Shown here: one piece after another, positions 20,190-27,983 of the stretch
How the letters are laid out: each line of letters opens with the position of its first letter
Numbering within the stretch: position 1 is the first letter of the stretch
Origin: JBHPHI01 sp042569595
GTDB taxonomy: Bacteria; Patescibacteriota; Microgenomatia; UBA1400; 2-01-FULL-45-11
Assembly (NCBI GenBank): GCA_042569595.1
Contig: JBHPHI010000007.1
Coordinates: forward strand, 1-37,163
Direction of reading: 5' to 3'
DNA length: 37,163 bases
The notes under the pieces: model-generated
The model's input: only the letters and a program-made list of their open reading frames with translations
Told to the model about the DNA's origin: nothing
Databases searched by the model: none
Position numbers and translations under genes: made by a program

Positions 20190-20783
20190 ATGAAACTGCC
20201 CAGTTTCTCTATCTTTGGTGGACAAAAAAATAAAGAAGATGATTATAATCCCTTCCCAGACCTCCCTGCTCAAAAAACTATCCCTAAAGTAGGTAAAGAA
20301 TATATTCTTTTGGGCTTTGCATTTTTATTGTTCGTTGTCGCTCTATTTATATATCTAAACCAAACCAAAGAATCTAATCTTTTTGGCCCACCCCTAAGCA
20401 ACCCTTCCTCAAATTCAAAAACAAAATTAGACCCCACCCCCACCCCCAAACCACTACCAAACGGAGCACAAACCTACAACTACTCCCACGGCAACCAAGT
20501 AGTCGGACCGAAGCCAACCAAAGTGATTATTGACCCCATAGACCCAAACCAAGGACAAAAACAAACACTCACTCTCAAAATTCCTCATGACAAACCCATC
20601 ACCAACGCAACAGCTACCCTCAATACAGATAATAATCAAAAAGAGTCAAAGTTTGAAAACAACGGAGGAGATCTATGGATTGCTGAATGGATTGTCGATG
20701 ACAGCTACGAATACACCTACAAAATTAAATTTGAAATACAAGATAGTCAAGAAACATTTTCAGGAGATCTTACCTTTAGATGA
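20190..20783 (+). CDS. Single-pass membrane protein with extracellular beta domain, function unknown
   Basis: The product has 197 residues. Residues 1-38 are polar and probably cytoplasmic; a hydrophobic helix (LLGFAFLLFVVALFIYL) spans about 40-57; a Pro/Thr/Ser/Lys linker follows to about 90; the last ~90 residues are beta-rich and look like an Ig-like sandwich (VIIDPIDPNQGQ at its start, DLWIAEWIVDD later). I recognise no named family. Its last four bases overlap the ATG of the next gene (ATGA), implying translational coupling. It probably sits at the base of, or alongside, the secreted glycine-rich protein that follows. Confidence 0.85.
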   Translation: MKLPSFSIFGGQKNKEDDYNPFPDLPAQKTIPKVGKEYILLGFAFLLFVVALFIYLNQTKESNLFGPPLSNPSSNSKTKLDPTPTPKPLPNGAQTYNYSHGNQVVGPKPTKVIIDPIDPNQGQKQTLTLKIPHDKPITNATATLNTDNNQKESKFENNGGDLWIAEWIVDDSYEYTYKIKFEIQDSQETFSGDLTFR

Positions 20784-23326
20784 AAAAAATAATTATTGTC
20801 TCTATAGTCTTTCTTCTTTTTTCAGCTAGTTCTGCATCTGCAGCAGACTGTTTTACTACTTTTTCTGGTAATCAAACTGTCTCTGCAAGCTGCACCTTAA
20901 AAACATATGTAGACGGAGACAACCCAAGTAGGTACGTTAGTGGAGTTGATTCAGGCACTGGAGTTGATAACACAGCAACGCTAACCATTAGCTCTGGAAC
21001 CATGACAATAAATAGTAATGAAACACTTGTCGCAGGGAGTGTAGAAATGACTGGTGGATCAATAGCCTTGGCGGAGGGATCGATTATTGAGATCGGAAAA
21101 CCCCTTTACATGGTCGATGCCGATGGTGATGGCTATGCCACCGATAGCCTTCTCTACGCTGGATATCTACCTGCAGATGGAGTTCGACTCAACACCATCA
21201 CTACTCTCGCCTCCACAGACTGTGATGATGCCAATTCAGACAACAACCTCACCTGTGCCTCCAACTACTTCGGCGATGGTTCCGATGGCGACGTCACCAT
21301 CAGTAGCAACACTAACATCTCCTGCACCCAAGACGGAGACATGGCCGTCATGGAGTATAGCTCCCTTACCATTAATTCCGGAGCTACACTCACCACAAAC
21401 AACAGATGTAAAGGCTTGTTCATATACGTCAGTGGAAATGCAACCATTAACGGCACCCTATCCATGACAGCGCGAGGGGCCAATGTAAACCCAGTCACGG
21501 CTGGAGTATCTGCAACAGGTCTTCGTATTCCCATGCTCAAATCAGGTGAAACCGATACTTTAGCAGCAGCTGACTTCGCTGGTGCAGGCACAGCCGTAAT
21601 CAATGCTGTAGCCAATCAAAACGGCATTAGTGGCGACGGTAAAATATACACCATTGCCAGAACTGGAGGCTCTGGTGGACCAAGGGACACAAACAAAAGT
21701 GGCGATCCCGGAGGCACTGCAACGAATGGCACGGGTGGAGGTGGGGGCGGCTCAATGGCAGGCGGCAACAACAACCCAGCTGAATACGGCGGAGCTGGTT
21801 CAGATGGAACTTGTTTTTCAGGTGGCTCAGGCGGTGGGGGCGCTGATTGGACCGGTCCCGCTCAAGATGCAGGAGACTATGGTGGTGCTGGAGGTGATAG
21901 CTGCAAAACTTCGACATCCTACTTAAACGGCGGTGGTGCCGGCAATCCGGCAGGCAGCGGCGACCAGGGCGCAGATGGACAAACAGGTACTGGTGGTGTA
22001 GTTGTTCTAATTGTTGGTGGCAATCTCACAATTGGGGCCACTGGCTCTATTCAAGCCAACGGCAAAGACGGCGGCGGTGGTAGTTATAGCATCTATGACT
22101 CTGGAGGTGGTGGTTCTGGAGGAGGATATGTATTAGTTCTTTATGCTGGATCACTCTCAAATTCAGGAAGCGTAACAGCCAACGGAGGATCTGGCGGCAC
22201 CACTACAGGTTCAAATGGTGGCAATGGTGGCAATGGCACAGTAGTTCTTGAACAAGTCGATCCCGAATACACTCCAGGCCCCACCCCTCCCCCACCCACC
22301 AACAACTACTTTGGTGACGGCTCAGACGGTGACGTTACCATCAGCACCAACACCCAACTCACAGTTCCCAACAAAAACGGCTCTTACGATGGTGAAATGG
22401 TAGTCAAAAACTACTCATCTCTTACCATCAATCAAGGCGTTACCCTCACTACAGATCAGCCTGGCAGAGGCGCACTTATATATGTTTCTGGCAACGCCAC
22501 CATCAACGGCACTCTTTCTATGACTGCGCGTGGCGCAAAAGTTGATCCTACACCCATTGTTAGATCAACTGGTATTCGTTTGCCCATGAAAAAGTCCGGC
22601 TCTACAGACACGCTAGCAGAAGCCGACTTTGCCGGCACAGGTCTTGCAGCTATCAGCGCTGTTGCTAATCAAGCTGGAGTAAGTGGCGACGGTAAAATAT
22701 ACACCATTGCCAGAACTGGAGGCTCTGGTGGACCAAGGGACACAAACAAAAGTGGCGATCCCGGAGGCACTGCAACGAATGGCACGGGTGGAGGTGGGGG
22801 CGGCTCAATGGCAGGCGGCAACAACAACCCAGCTGAATACGGCGGAGCTGGTTCAGATGGAACTTGTTTTTCAGGTGGCTCAGGCGGTGGGGGCGCTGAT
22901 TGGACCGGTCCCGCTCAAGATGCAGGAGACTATGGTGGTGCTGGAGGTGATAGCTGCAAAACTTCGACATCCTACTTAAACGGCGGTGGTGCCGGCAATC
23001 CGGCAGGCAGCGGCGACCAGGGCGCAGATGGACAAACAGGTACTGGTGGTGTAGTTGTTCTAATTGTTGGTGGCAATCTCACAATTGGGGCCACTGGCTC
23101 TATTCAAGCCAACGGCAAAGACGGCGGCGGTGGTAGTTATAGCATCTATGACTCTGGAGGTGGTGGTTCTGGAGGAGGATATGTATTAGTTCTTTATGCT
23201 GGATCACTCTCAAATTCAGGAAGCGTAACAGCCAACGGAGGATCTGGCGGCACCACTACAGGTTCAAATGGTGGCAATGGTGGCAATGGCACAGTAGTTC
23301 TTGAACAAGTCGATTCCATCCCTTAA
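20780..23326 (+). CDS. Secreted glycine-rich protein with MopE-like metal-binding motif and tandem repeats
   Basis: The product has 848 residues. A clear signal peptide (MKKIIIVSIVFLLF, then SASSASA) should be cleaved near residue 21. A short beta region follows, then a calcium-type motif of the MopE kind (VDADGDGYATD, later DCDDANSDNN) at about 112-157. Two tandem units then begin with FGDGSDGDVTIS, the same motif that opens the giant 1 repeats, and run into long glycine-rich blocks with IQANGKDGGGG and VTANGGSGG signatures. There is no membrane anchor at the C terminus and no sorting motif, so it is released or held by partners. It overlaps the preceding membrane protein by 4 bp. Probably a surface-layer or adhesive component; the ligand is unknown. 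Confidence 0.88.
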   Translation: MKKIIIVSIVFLLFSASSASAADCFTTFSGNQTVSASCTLKTYVDGDNPSRYVSGVDSGTGVDNTATLTISSGTMTINSNETLVAGSVEMTGGSIALAEGSIIEIGKPLYMVDADGDGYATDSLLYAGYLPADGVRLNTITTLASTDCDDANSDNNLTCASNYFGDGSDGDVTISSNTNISCTQDGDMAVMEYSSLTINSGATLTTNNRCKGLFIYVSGNATINGTLSMTARGANVNPVTAGVSATGLRIPMLKSGETDTLAAADFAGAGTAVINAVANQNGISGDGKIYTIARTGGSGGPRDTNKSGDPGGTATNGTGGGGGGSMAGGNNNPAEYGGAGSDGTCFSGGSGGGGADWTGPAQDAGDYGGAGGDSCKTSTSYLNGGGAGNPAGSGDQGADGQTGTGGVVVLIVGGNLTIGATGSIQANGKDGGGGSYSIYDSGGGGSGGGYVLVLYAGSLSNSGSVTANGGSGGTTTGSNGGNGGNGTVVLEQVDPEYTPGPTPPPPTNNYFGDGSDGDVTISTNTQLTVPNKNGSYDGEMVVKNYSSLTINQGVTLTTDQPGRGALIYVSGNATINGTLSMTARGAKVDPTPIVRSTGIRLPMKKSGSTDTLAEADFAGTGLAAISAVANQAGVSGDGKIYTIARTGGSGGPRDTNKSGDPGGTATNGTGGGGGGSMAGGNNNPAEYGGAGSDGTCFSGGSGGGGADWTGPAQDAGDYGGAGGDSCKTSTSYLNGGGAGNPAGSGDQGADGQTGTGGVVVLIVGGNLTIGATGSIQANGKDGGGGSYSIYDSGGGGSGGGYVLVLYAGSLSNSGSVTANGGSGGTTTGSNGGNGGNGTVVLEQVDSIP
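21629..22261 (+). repeat. 633-bp direct repeat, copy 1 (identical to 22682-23314)
   Basis: From the shared AGTGGCGACGGTAAAATATA start to the GAACAAGTCGAT end, this block reads identical to copy 2, at an offset of 1053 bp (351 codons, frame kept). The protein segments are identical too. Confidence 0.9.
22682..23314 (+). repeat. 633-bp direct repeat, copy 2
   Basis: Identical by eye to 21629-22261, whereas the ~420 bp before each copy, although homologous in protein, have clearly diverged. The second copy ends four codons before the stop. Confidence 0.9.
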
Positions 23327-23379
23327 TCATTATTTAAATATCAGGGAAACTCCAACAACGCATACCAACACATAAGCTT

Positions 23380-23757
23380 ATGAAAATTTCAAAATATATT
23401 ATCTATCTTATATCATTTATTCTTCTGACAGCTTCAATATTTCTCATTTATACCATAATAAAACCATCTGAATTAAAAACAAACGATAAAGATATTGTAA
23501 AAGAAATAAATAGAACAAACACCTCTCCCACACCATCACCAAAAACCAAAAAGAATACTACTCCAACTCCCAAAATAAAACCACCTCAAACTGCCACCAA
23601 ACCCACCCCTACTCCAGATCCCAACACCTACGCCTGCGATCCGGGAGGTAATTGCAACAACTATCAAAATCCTCAAGCTGCTGGCTGTCCAATATTTTTT
23701 AACTCAGACAACTGCGACAATCGCTGCTCCGACACCTCAACCCACTGCAGGCAATAA
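23380..23757 (+). CDS. Small membrane-anchored protein with six-cysteine C-terminal domain
   Basis: The product has 125 residues. Residues ~5-27 form a membrane helix or uncleaved signal (IIYLISFILLTASIFLIYTI). Residues ~46-84 are a Thr/Pro/Lys linker (PTPTP, KIKPP). The last ~40 residues hold six cysteines (ACDPGGNCNNYQ, AGCP, DNCDNRC, HC), enough for three disulfides, and look like a compact extracellular knot. No family is recognised. It follows the secreted glycine-rich gene by 53 bp on the same strand and may belong to the same surface unit. No Shine-Dalgarno sequence is visible before the ATG. Confidence 0.75.
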   Translation: MKISKYIIYLISFILLTASIFLIYTIIKPSELKTNDKDIVKEINRTNTSPTPSPKTKKNTTPTPKIKPPQTATKPTPTPDPNTYACDPGGNCNNYQNPQAAGCPIFFNSDNCDNRCSDTSTHCRQ

Positions 23758-24033
23758 AATGTTGGACACTATCCAATCCTTAAAGGAAGCTTTTCGATAA
23801 AAGAGTGAGTGAGATTCTTTAATTCAGATGCGACCACACGCAACCTTAGTGGCAAACTTTTGGTCGCAATCCATCGAAATGAACTCTTTTACGAAAGACC
23901 CTTCACAGATTGGGATTTTTGCTACTTTTGAAAAAAGTAGTTTAAGAGAATAAAAAACAATTATTTTTCTATACAAACAAATATACAACAATAATCACTT
24001 GCCTTATCTCCCATAACTTGTCAAAATGAACTC
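23758..24033 (+). ncRNA. Hairpin-rich spacer, candidate structured RNA
   Basis: No gene is seen. The spacer holds TTGGA/TCCAA around 23763-23777, CTTTT-CGAT-AAAAG near 23792-23805, a perfect 8-bp pair TGCGACCA (23829-23836) with TGGTCGCA (23861-23868), TCTTT-TACG-AAAGA near 23885-23898, and CTACTTTT/AAAAGTAG (23922-23940) followed by TTT. The density of small stems suggests a structured transcript or a 3' UTR. It matches no RNA class I know (not RNase P, tmRNA or SRP RNA by their conserved motifs). Confidence 0.35.
23922..23943 (+). terminator. Possible weak terminator hairpin
   Basis: CTACTTTT pairs with AAAAGTAG around a GAA loop, followed by only three T residues. It could end the 23380-23757 transcript, but the stem is AT-rich. 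Confidence 0.3.
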
Positions 24034-24594
24034 ATGAACAAACATCTCCAAAAAGGCTTCACCCTCATGGAACTTCTCATTGTTATGGTTATTCTTGGCA
24101 TCCTCACTACCCTAGTCGCTGGTAATTTTTCAGCCAGCCAAGAAAGAGCCAGAGACACCAGAAGAAAGGGTGATCTTGAGGCCCTCGCAGATGCCCTAGA
24201 GATCTATTACAACGACAAGGGCAACTTCCCTCCCGCAAACGCAGGCAACATGGAGGGTTGCGGTGCTGGAGATGCTCAAACTTGCACCTGGGGTCAAGAA
24301 ATGGCAGATCAAAACGGAACTATATATATGAGTAAAATTCCAGCAGAATCTTCTTCCGCCAGAAACTACTACTACGATTCAGACGGAACCAATCAATGGT
24401 ACGCTATTTACGCCAGACTAGAAAATGATGAGGACAAAGGCATTCCAAGGGACGCAAGTGAAAACAATCAATACTACGACAACACTGACTGCGGATCTAG
24501 TTTTAGCGGATGCAATTATGGTCTCAGCTCTACCAACGCCACCCCACAAACAAATGATGTTGGTCAGTCTCTTCATCCCGTGATTGTTGAATAG
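24034..24594 (+). CDS. Type IV pilin-like protein (prepilin)
   Basis: The product has 186 residues. The N terminus MNKHLQKG|FTLMELLIVMVILGILTT is a class III signal: prepilin peptidase would cut after Gly8, leaving Phe1 with Glu at mature position 5 and a ~20-residue hydrophobic helix. The next helix (ERARDTRRKGDLEALADALEIYYNDKGNFPP) is the usual amphipathic alpha-1 extension of pilins and pseudopilins. The globular part has four cysteines. It should be a subunit of a type IV pilus or a related secretion or competence system. No assembly ATPase, platform protein or prepilin peptidase is in the window, so the machinery must be encoded elsewhere. A second pilin gene follows 37 bp downstream. 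Confidence 0.9.
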   Translation: MNKHLQKGFTLMELLIVMVILGILTTLVAGNFSASQERARDTRRKGDLEALADALEIYYNDKGNFPPANAGNMEGCGAGDAQTCTWGQEMADQNGTIYMSKIPAESSSARNYYYDSDGTNQWYAIYARLENDEDKGIPRDASENNQYYDNTDCGSSFSGCNYGLSSTNATPQTNDVGQSLHPVIVE

Positions 24595-24601
24595 ATCAAA
24601 A

Positions 24602-24607
24602 TATAAT
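24602..24607 (+). promoter_or_regulatory. -10 box for the second pilin gene
   Basis: A perfect TATAAT lies 24 bp before ATG 24632, in the short gap after the first pilin stop. No good -35 is visible, so the second pilin may have its own weak promoter in addition to read-through. Confidence 0.4.
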
Positions 24608-24631
24608 TTAACTTATAGATAGTAATCAGAT

Positions 24632-25144
24632 ATGAACCTAAATACATCAAAACATAAACTTGTGATCAACAAGTCTGGTTTTACCCTAGTAGAACTTATT
24701 ATCGTAATCGCCATCATTGGCGTGTTAGCAGCACTCATCATGCCAAACTTCATGGCGGCTCGTGTTCGCGCAAGAGATTCCGCAAAAAAACAAGACCTAA
24801 GACAACTCAAAAACGCTATTCAGTTTTATTACAACGACTTCCAAGAATATCCAGGCGCTGCAGCCGCAAACACAGATCTAGACTGCGACTCCACAGCAGG
24901 AGTTGTAGCCTGCGACGAAACCTTTGTAGTAAACGGAAGCACCTACATGAAATCCCTTCCCGATAGCTTCCGATACTATGAAAACAACTCAGACGATGCC
25001 TATGTGCTCAAAGTTACTCTAGAAAACGCCTCAGATGAAGATCTCCAGTCTGGATTTGATCGTTGCGACAGTAGTTGTCCAGGAGGTAGTGGTTGTTGCG
25101 ACCCATCCTCTTCCGTAAGGGAGTATTGCGTTTGCCCCGACTAA
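24632..25144 (+). CDS. Type IV pilin-like protein, cysteine-rich
   Basis: The product has 170 residues. A 16-residue leader ends SG|FTLVELIIVIAIIGVLAAL, a clear prepilin peptidase site with Glu5. The alpha-1 extension (ARVRARDSAKKQDLRQLKNAIQFYYND) resembles that of the upstream gene, so they are paralogous subunits. The globular domain has eight cysteines, six of them in the last ~30 residues (DRCDSSC, GCCD, YCVC), unusual for a pilin and suggesting disulfide stabilisation of the D-region. The two genes likely encode major and minor subunits of one filament. Confidence 0.9.
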   Translation: MNLNTSKHKLVINKSGFTLVELIIVIAIIGVLAALIMPNFMAARVRARDSAKKQDLRQLKNAIQFYYNDFQEYPGAAAANTDLDCDSTAGVVACDETFVVNGSTYMKSLPDSFRYYENNSDDAYVLKVTLENASDEDLQSGFDRCDSSCPGGSGCCDPSSSVREYCVCPD

Positions 25145-25257
25145 ACCAAAAATACACCCGAAACCAACAAGGTTCACTTTTTTGTTCTTTTACTTGAATT
25201 TATCAACTCATACAAACGTATTCGCGCACATACAATAAATTGTCTTTCAAAAAAACT

Positions 25258-25286
25258 TCGCCACATCTGGAATTTTCTGATAAAAT
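25258..25286 (+). promoter_or_regulatory. Promoter of the PEGA/propeller gene
   Basis: -10 TAAAAT at 25281-25286 and a partial -35 TCGCCA at 25258-25263 with a 17-bp spacer. The predicted start of transcription lies only about 10 bases before ATG 25304. The same TAAAATACC context occurs before tRNA-Pro (27892). Confidence 0.4.
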
Positions 25287-25303
25287 ACCCTTTGATCAAC
25301 ATT

Positions 25304-26671
25304 ATGAAACCAATCACACGAAAATTTTTAACTGCCTTAGTAGGATTTGCATTTATTTCTGTGGGCACATATTTAGCAGTAAAATTTGCCAACGGATATA
25401 GACCCACCACCTCAGGAATCAGAAGCACCGGCCTTCTTGCTGCCAACTCATTCCCCTCAGGAGCTCAAGTCTACATAGACGGAAAGCTTACCACCGCCAC
25501 AGACGACACTCTCAACCTAAATCCAGGAGAATATGAGATCGAAATCCAAAAAGATGGCTACATATCCTGGAAGAAAAAGCTTCAAGTAGAAAAGGAGTTA
25601 GTCACCCAAACCAACGCAGTTCTTTTCCCCTCTGTAGTTAGTCTCACTCCAATCACCCAAACAGGAGTCGCAAATGTCTCCCCTAGTCCAGACGGCACTA
25701 AACTTGTCTATCTCGTAAGTGACAGTAGCACTCCATCAGAAAATGGTCTTTATGTTTATCATTTGAATGGTGGCGCACTCACCTTCCGAGGTAGAGCCAC
25801 GCAGGTAGCCAGAAGCATTCCTGGATTACTTCTAGAAAACTCTTCCTTGCTGTGGTCTCCAGACAGCACAAAAATCCTTCTATCTTTCAGTACCGGAAAC
25901 AACATCATGATTGAATCTTCCAGATTTAATGACCTAAACAGTCTAAAAGATGTTTCAGTAAGTCTCCCAATTACTTTCCAAAATTGGGAAAAGGAACTCT
26001 ACCTACAAGAAAACGAAAAACTATTACTACTTCCAGAAGAAATGCAGCAAATTGCCACCACAAGTGCCAAAAACATTTACTTCTCCCCAGATGAGAAAAA
26101 AATGCTCTACACTGCTACCCAAGAAATCATTATTCCAGAAGAAACAATTCCCTCACTCCCAGCTACCAGCACTCAAGAAGAACAAAGGCAATTAGAGGTG
26201 GGTGGAATATACGTTTATGACTTAAAGGAAGACAAAAATTTCAGAATAGATACAGAAGAAAGACCAGTAGAGCTAGAAGGTCAGTTTGTTGACAAAGTTC
26301 AGCTCACTGATCATATTGAGGCATCTACGTCTCTTCTAGAAAGAGCCATAGAAAGCTCCCCAAGCGCATACCTAAAGCTTCAAAAAGGCAAAACAACAGA
26401 AGAAACAGCCCAAGCATTCAAACTCCAATACTCCCCACTCACGTTAAATGGATACCAGTGGTTTACCACCAGCTCTCATCTTATTGTCAATAAAGAATCA
26501 GGTGTTGAGGTGGTTGAATACGACGGCACCAACAGGGCCAATCTATATTCAGGACCCAGAGATAACAATTTCGTTTACCCTTGGCCAGACGGAAGTAAGC
26601 TTATCATCAGCACCAACCTTGGAAGCTCCGAAGAAGTTCCTCTCAACCTCTACGCCATCACCGTAAAATAA
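25304..26671 (+). CDS. Membrane-anchored PEGA-domain protein with beta-propeller-like region
   Basis: The product has 455 residues from ATG 25304; a TTG at 25292 would add four residues but leaves almost no leader. Residues ~6-24 are a membrane helix. Residues ~38-100 fit a PEGA domain (FPSGAQVYIDGK, LNPGEYEIEIQKDGY), a small extracytoplasmic beta domain common in surface proteins. The remainder has repeats of the SPSPDGTKLVYLVS, WSPDSTKILLSF and FSPDEKKMLYTA kind, i.e. TolB/WD40-like propeller blades. It is probably an envelope scaffold or binding protein. The gene ends three bases from the convergent peroxiredoxin stop. Confidence 0.85.
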   Translation: MKPITRKFLTALVGFAFISVGTYLAVKFANGYRPTTSGIRSTGLLAANSFPSGAQVYIDGKLTTATDDTLNLNPGEYEIEIQKDGYISWKKKLQVEKELVTQTNAVLFPSVVSLTPITQTGVANVSPSPDGTKLVYLVSDSSTPSENGLYVYHLNGGALTFRGRATQVARSIPGLLLENSSLLWSPDSTKILLSFSTGNNIMIESSRFNDLNSLKDVSVSLPITFQNWEKELYLQENEKLLLLPEEMQQIATTSAKNIYFSPDEKKMLYTATQEIIIPEETIPSLPATSTQEEQRQLEVGGIYVYDLKEDKNFRIDTEERPVELEGQFVDKVQLTDHIEASTSLLERAIESSPSAYLKLQKGKTTEETAQAFKLQYSPLTLNGYQWFTTSSHLIVNKESGVEVVEYDGTNRANLYSGPRDNNFVYPWPDGSKLIISTNLGSSEEVPLNLYAITVK

Positions 26672-26674
26672 ACT

Positions 26675-27259
26675 CTAAATTTTCCCCACTAGATCAACTC
26701 CTGGCTTCAGTGTCTTGTCCCCTGGTTTCCAACTTGCAGGACAAACGATAGCTCCATCATTTTTTCTCACAAAATCAGCAGCCTGAAGTTTTCGAAAAAT
26801 CTCATCAATGCTTCTGCCAATACTATTGTCATGAACGTCCATAGCCACAAGCTTTCCATCTGGATCTACTATAAAACTTGCCCTTACAGAAAGACCTTCA
26901 TCTTCATCACGAGTTCCAGGCTCTATATAAGTTCCAAATCCTCTACAAAGCATGCCTGCTGGATCTGCCAACATTGGATATTTTATCTTTGCGATGGATT
27001 TTGAATTATCGTGCCAAGCTTTATGAACAAAAGCTGTATCCGTGCTAACTGAAACTACTTCTGCGCCTATTTTCACAAACTCATCATACTTATCCGCAGC
27101 CTCTTCCAGCTCAGTTGGACACACAAAAGTAAAATCAGCCGGGTAAAACAACATCACCAACCATTTTCCTTTGTAATCAGAAAGTTTAACTTTCTTTATT
27201 TCTTCTTTATGAAATGCTTCCAGAGTCATTTCTGGAATTTCTTGACCTATCTTCATCAT
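26675..27259 (-). CDS. ahpC: AhpC/Prx1-type 2-Cys peroxiredoxin
   Basis: The product has 194 residues. It reduces hydrogen peroxide and organic hydroperoxides in the cytoplasm. The peroxidatic cysteine is C47 in the PxxxTxxCP context (YPADFTFVCPTE) and the resolving cysteine is C173 in VCPASWKPG, the hallmark of typical 2-Cys enzymes; the length fits the family. The start is set by AGGAG (27265-27269 on the minus strand) five bases before ATG 27259; the adjacent ATG at 27256 is equally placed at eight bases. No AhpF or other reductant gene is next to it. It is convergent with the PEGA gene. Confidence 0.95.
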   Translation of the reverse strand: MMKIGQEIPEMTLEAFHKEEIKKVKLSDYKGKWLVMLFYPADFTFVCPTELEEAADKYDEFVKIGAEVVSVSTDTAFVHKAWHDNSKSIAKIKYPMLADPAGMLCRGFGTYIEPGTRDEDEGLSVRASFIVDPDGKLVAMDVHDNSIGRSIDEIFRKLQAADFVRKNDGAIVCPASWKPGDKTLKPGVDLVGKI

Positions 27260-27352
27260 ATTTTCTCCTATAAATTTGTCTGATATAAAACTACATTTCA
27301 AAATCTACTTATTCAACCCCCACTCTCACTCCCATTATTCGACCACCTAGAG

Positions 27353-27358
27353 TAAAAT
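27353..27358 (+). promoter_or_regulatory. -10 box of tRNA-Arg
   Basis: TAAAAT lies ten bases before the tRNA 5' end, followed by AC as in other putative promoters here. No clear -35. Confidence 0.35.
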
Positions 27359-27368
27359 ACTCTTGTTA

Positions 27369-27440
27369 GCCCCCGTAGTTCAACGGATAGAACAGCGGTT
27401 TCCTAAACCGTCGATGTAGGTTCGATTCCTGCCGGGGGCA
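27369..27440 (+). tRNA. tRNA-Arg (anticodon CCT)
   Basis: A full cloverleaf of 72 bases: acceptor GCCCCCG/CGGGGGC, D stem GTTC/GAAC, anticodon stem GCGGT/ACCGT with loop TTCCTAA (anticodon CCT, reads AGG), T arm GTAGG-TTCGATT-CCTGC, discriminator A. The 3' CCA is not encoded. An ATG follows after only five bases. Confidence 0.95.
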
Positions 27441-27445
27441 CAGAC

Positions 27446-27889
27446 ATGACATTTAACTCTCATATTGTCATAGGACTAATTCTTGGAGCATACACAGATC
27501 ATTATTCTCAATCTGTGTTATTTTCTCTACTTCCTGACATTGATCACCTACCCTCACTTCTAAAACACGGATTGCTAAAAAATCCAAAAAAACTACTATC
27601 TACAACACTTGCAGAAAACGACCAACACCAAGATCAGCGAGGGATACTTCACAACCTCGCAATCTCCCTTCCCGTACTCACATTTATATACTTTTACTTT
27701 CCAAACTTAAGAATATTTGCCATTGCTATTTTTTTTCATTTAATTTTAGACATGCTTGATACAGCTCAATACTTCCCTCTTTCTCCTAATAAAAAATTCT
27801 CCTTCAAGGGCTTCATCAAATACAACTCTTTCCAAGAAGTCATTTTTTCAATAATTATTTCTTCTTTGGCAATTTACTGCTTACCATAA
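27446..27889 (+). CDS. YdjM-like (DUF457) membrane-bound metal-dependent hydrolase family protein
   Basis: The product has 147 residues. The pattern fits the LexA-binding/YdjM family of small membrane proteins with putative metal ligands: H6 near the N terminus, LLPDIDH (D31, D33, H34), H69 in RGILHN, and FHLILDMLD (H98, D102, D105). Hydrophobic stretches at about 72-85, 88-104 and 131-146 suggest three or four membrane segments. The activity of the family is not established. ATG 27446 lies five bases after the tRNA-Arg 3' end with no Shine-Dalgarno, so it is probably translated from an mRNA released by tRNA 3' processing. Confidence 0.7.
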   Translation: MTFNSHIVIGLILGAYTDHYSQSVLFSLLPDIDHLPSLLKHGLLKNPKKLLSTTLAENDQHQDQRGILHNLAISLPVLTFIYFYFPNLRIFAIAIFFHLILDMLDTAQYFPLSPNKKFSFKGFIKYNSFQEVIFSIIISSLAIYCLP

Positions 27890-27897
27890 GATAAAAT
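27866..27897 (+). promoter_or_regulatory. Candidate promoter of tRNA-Pro
   Basis: TAAAAT (27892-27897) followed by ACC lies eight bases before the tRNA. TTGGCA at 27866-27871 could be the -35, but the spacer is 20 bp. It overlaps the end of the upstream gene. Confidence 0.35.
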
Positions 27898-27905
27898 ACC
27901 AGTAT

Positions 27906-27978
27906 CGGAGTGTGGCGCAGTTGGTAGCGCGCACCGTTCGGGACGGTGAGGTCCCCGGTTCGATTCCGGGCACTCCGA
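27906..27978 (+). tRNA. tRNA-Pro (anticodon CGG)
   Basis: Acceptor CGGAGTG/CACTCCG, anticodon stem CACCG/CGGTG with loop TTCGGGA (anticodon CGG, reads CCG), T loop TTCGATT, discriminator A. The sequence is close to the bacterial tRNA-Pro consensus. CCA is not encoded. As with tRNA-Arg, a protein ATG follows after exactly five bases. Confidence 0.95.
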
Positions 27979-27983
27979 CAATT

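Noticed and set aside
21629..23314. Possible CRISPR or non-coding repeat array
   Set aside because: The repeats are long, in frame and encode glycine-rich protein; there are no short repeats with spacers anywhere in the window.
27912..27983. Upstream extension of the acetyltransferase frame
   Set aside because: The extra 24 codons lie inside tRNA-Pro; the ATG at 27984 just after the tRNA is the sensible start.
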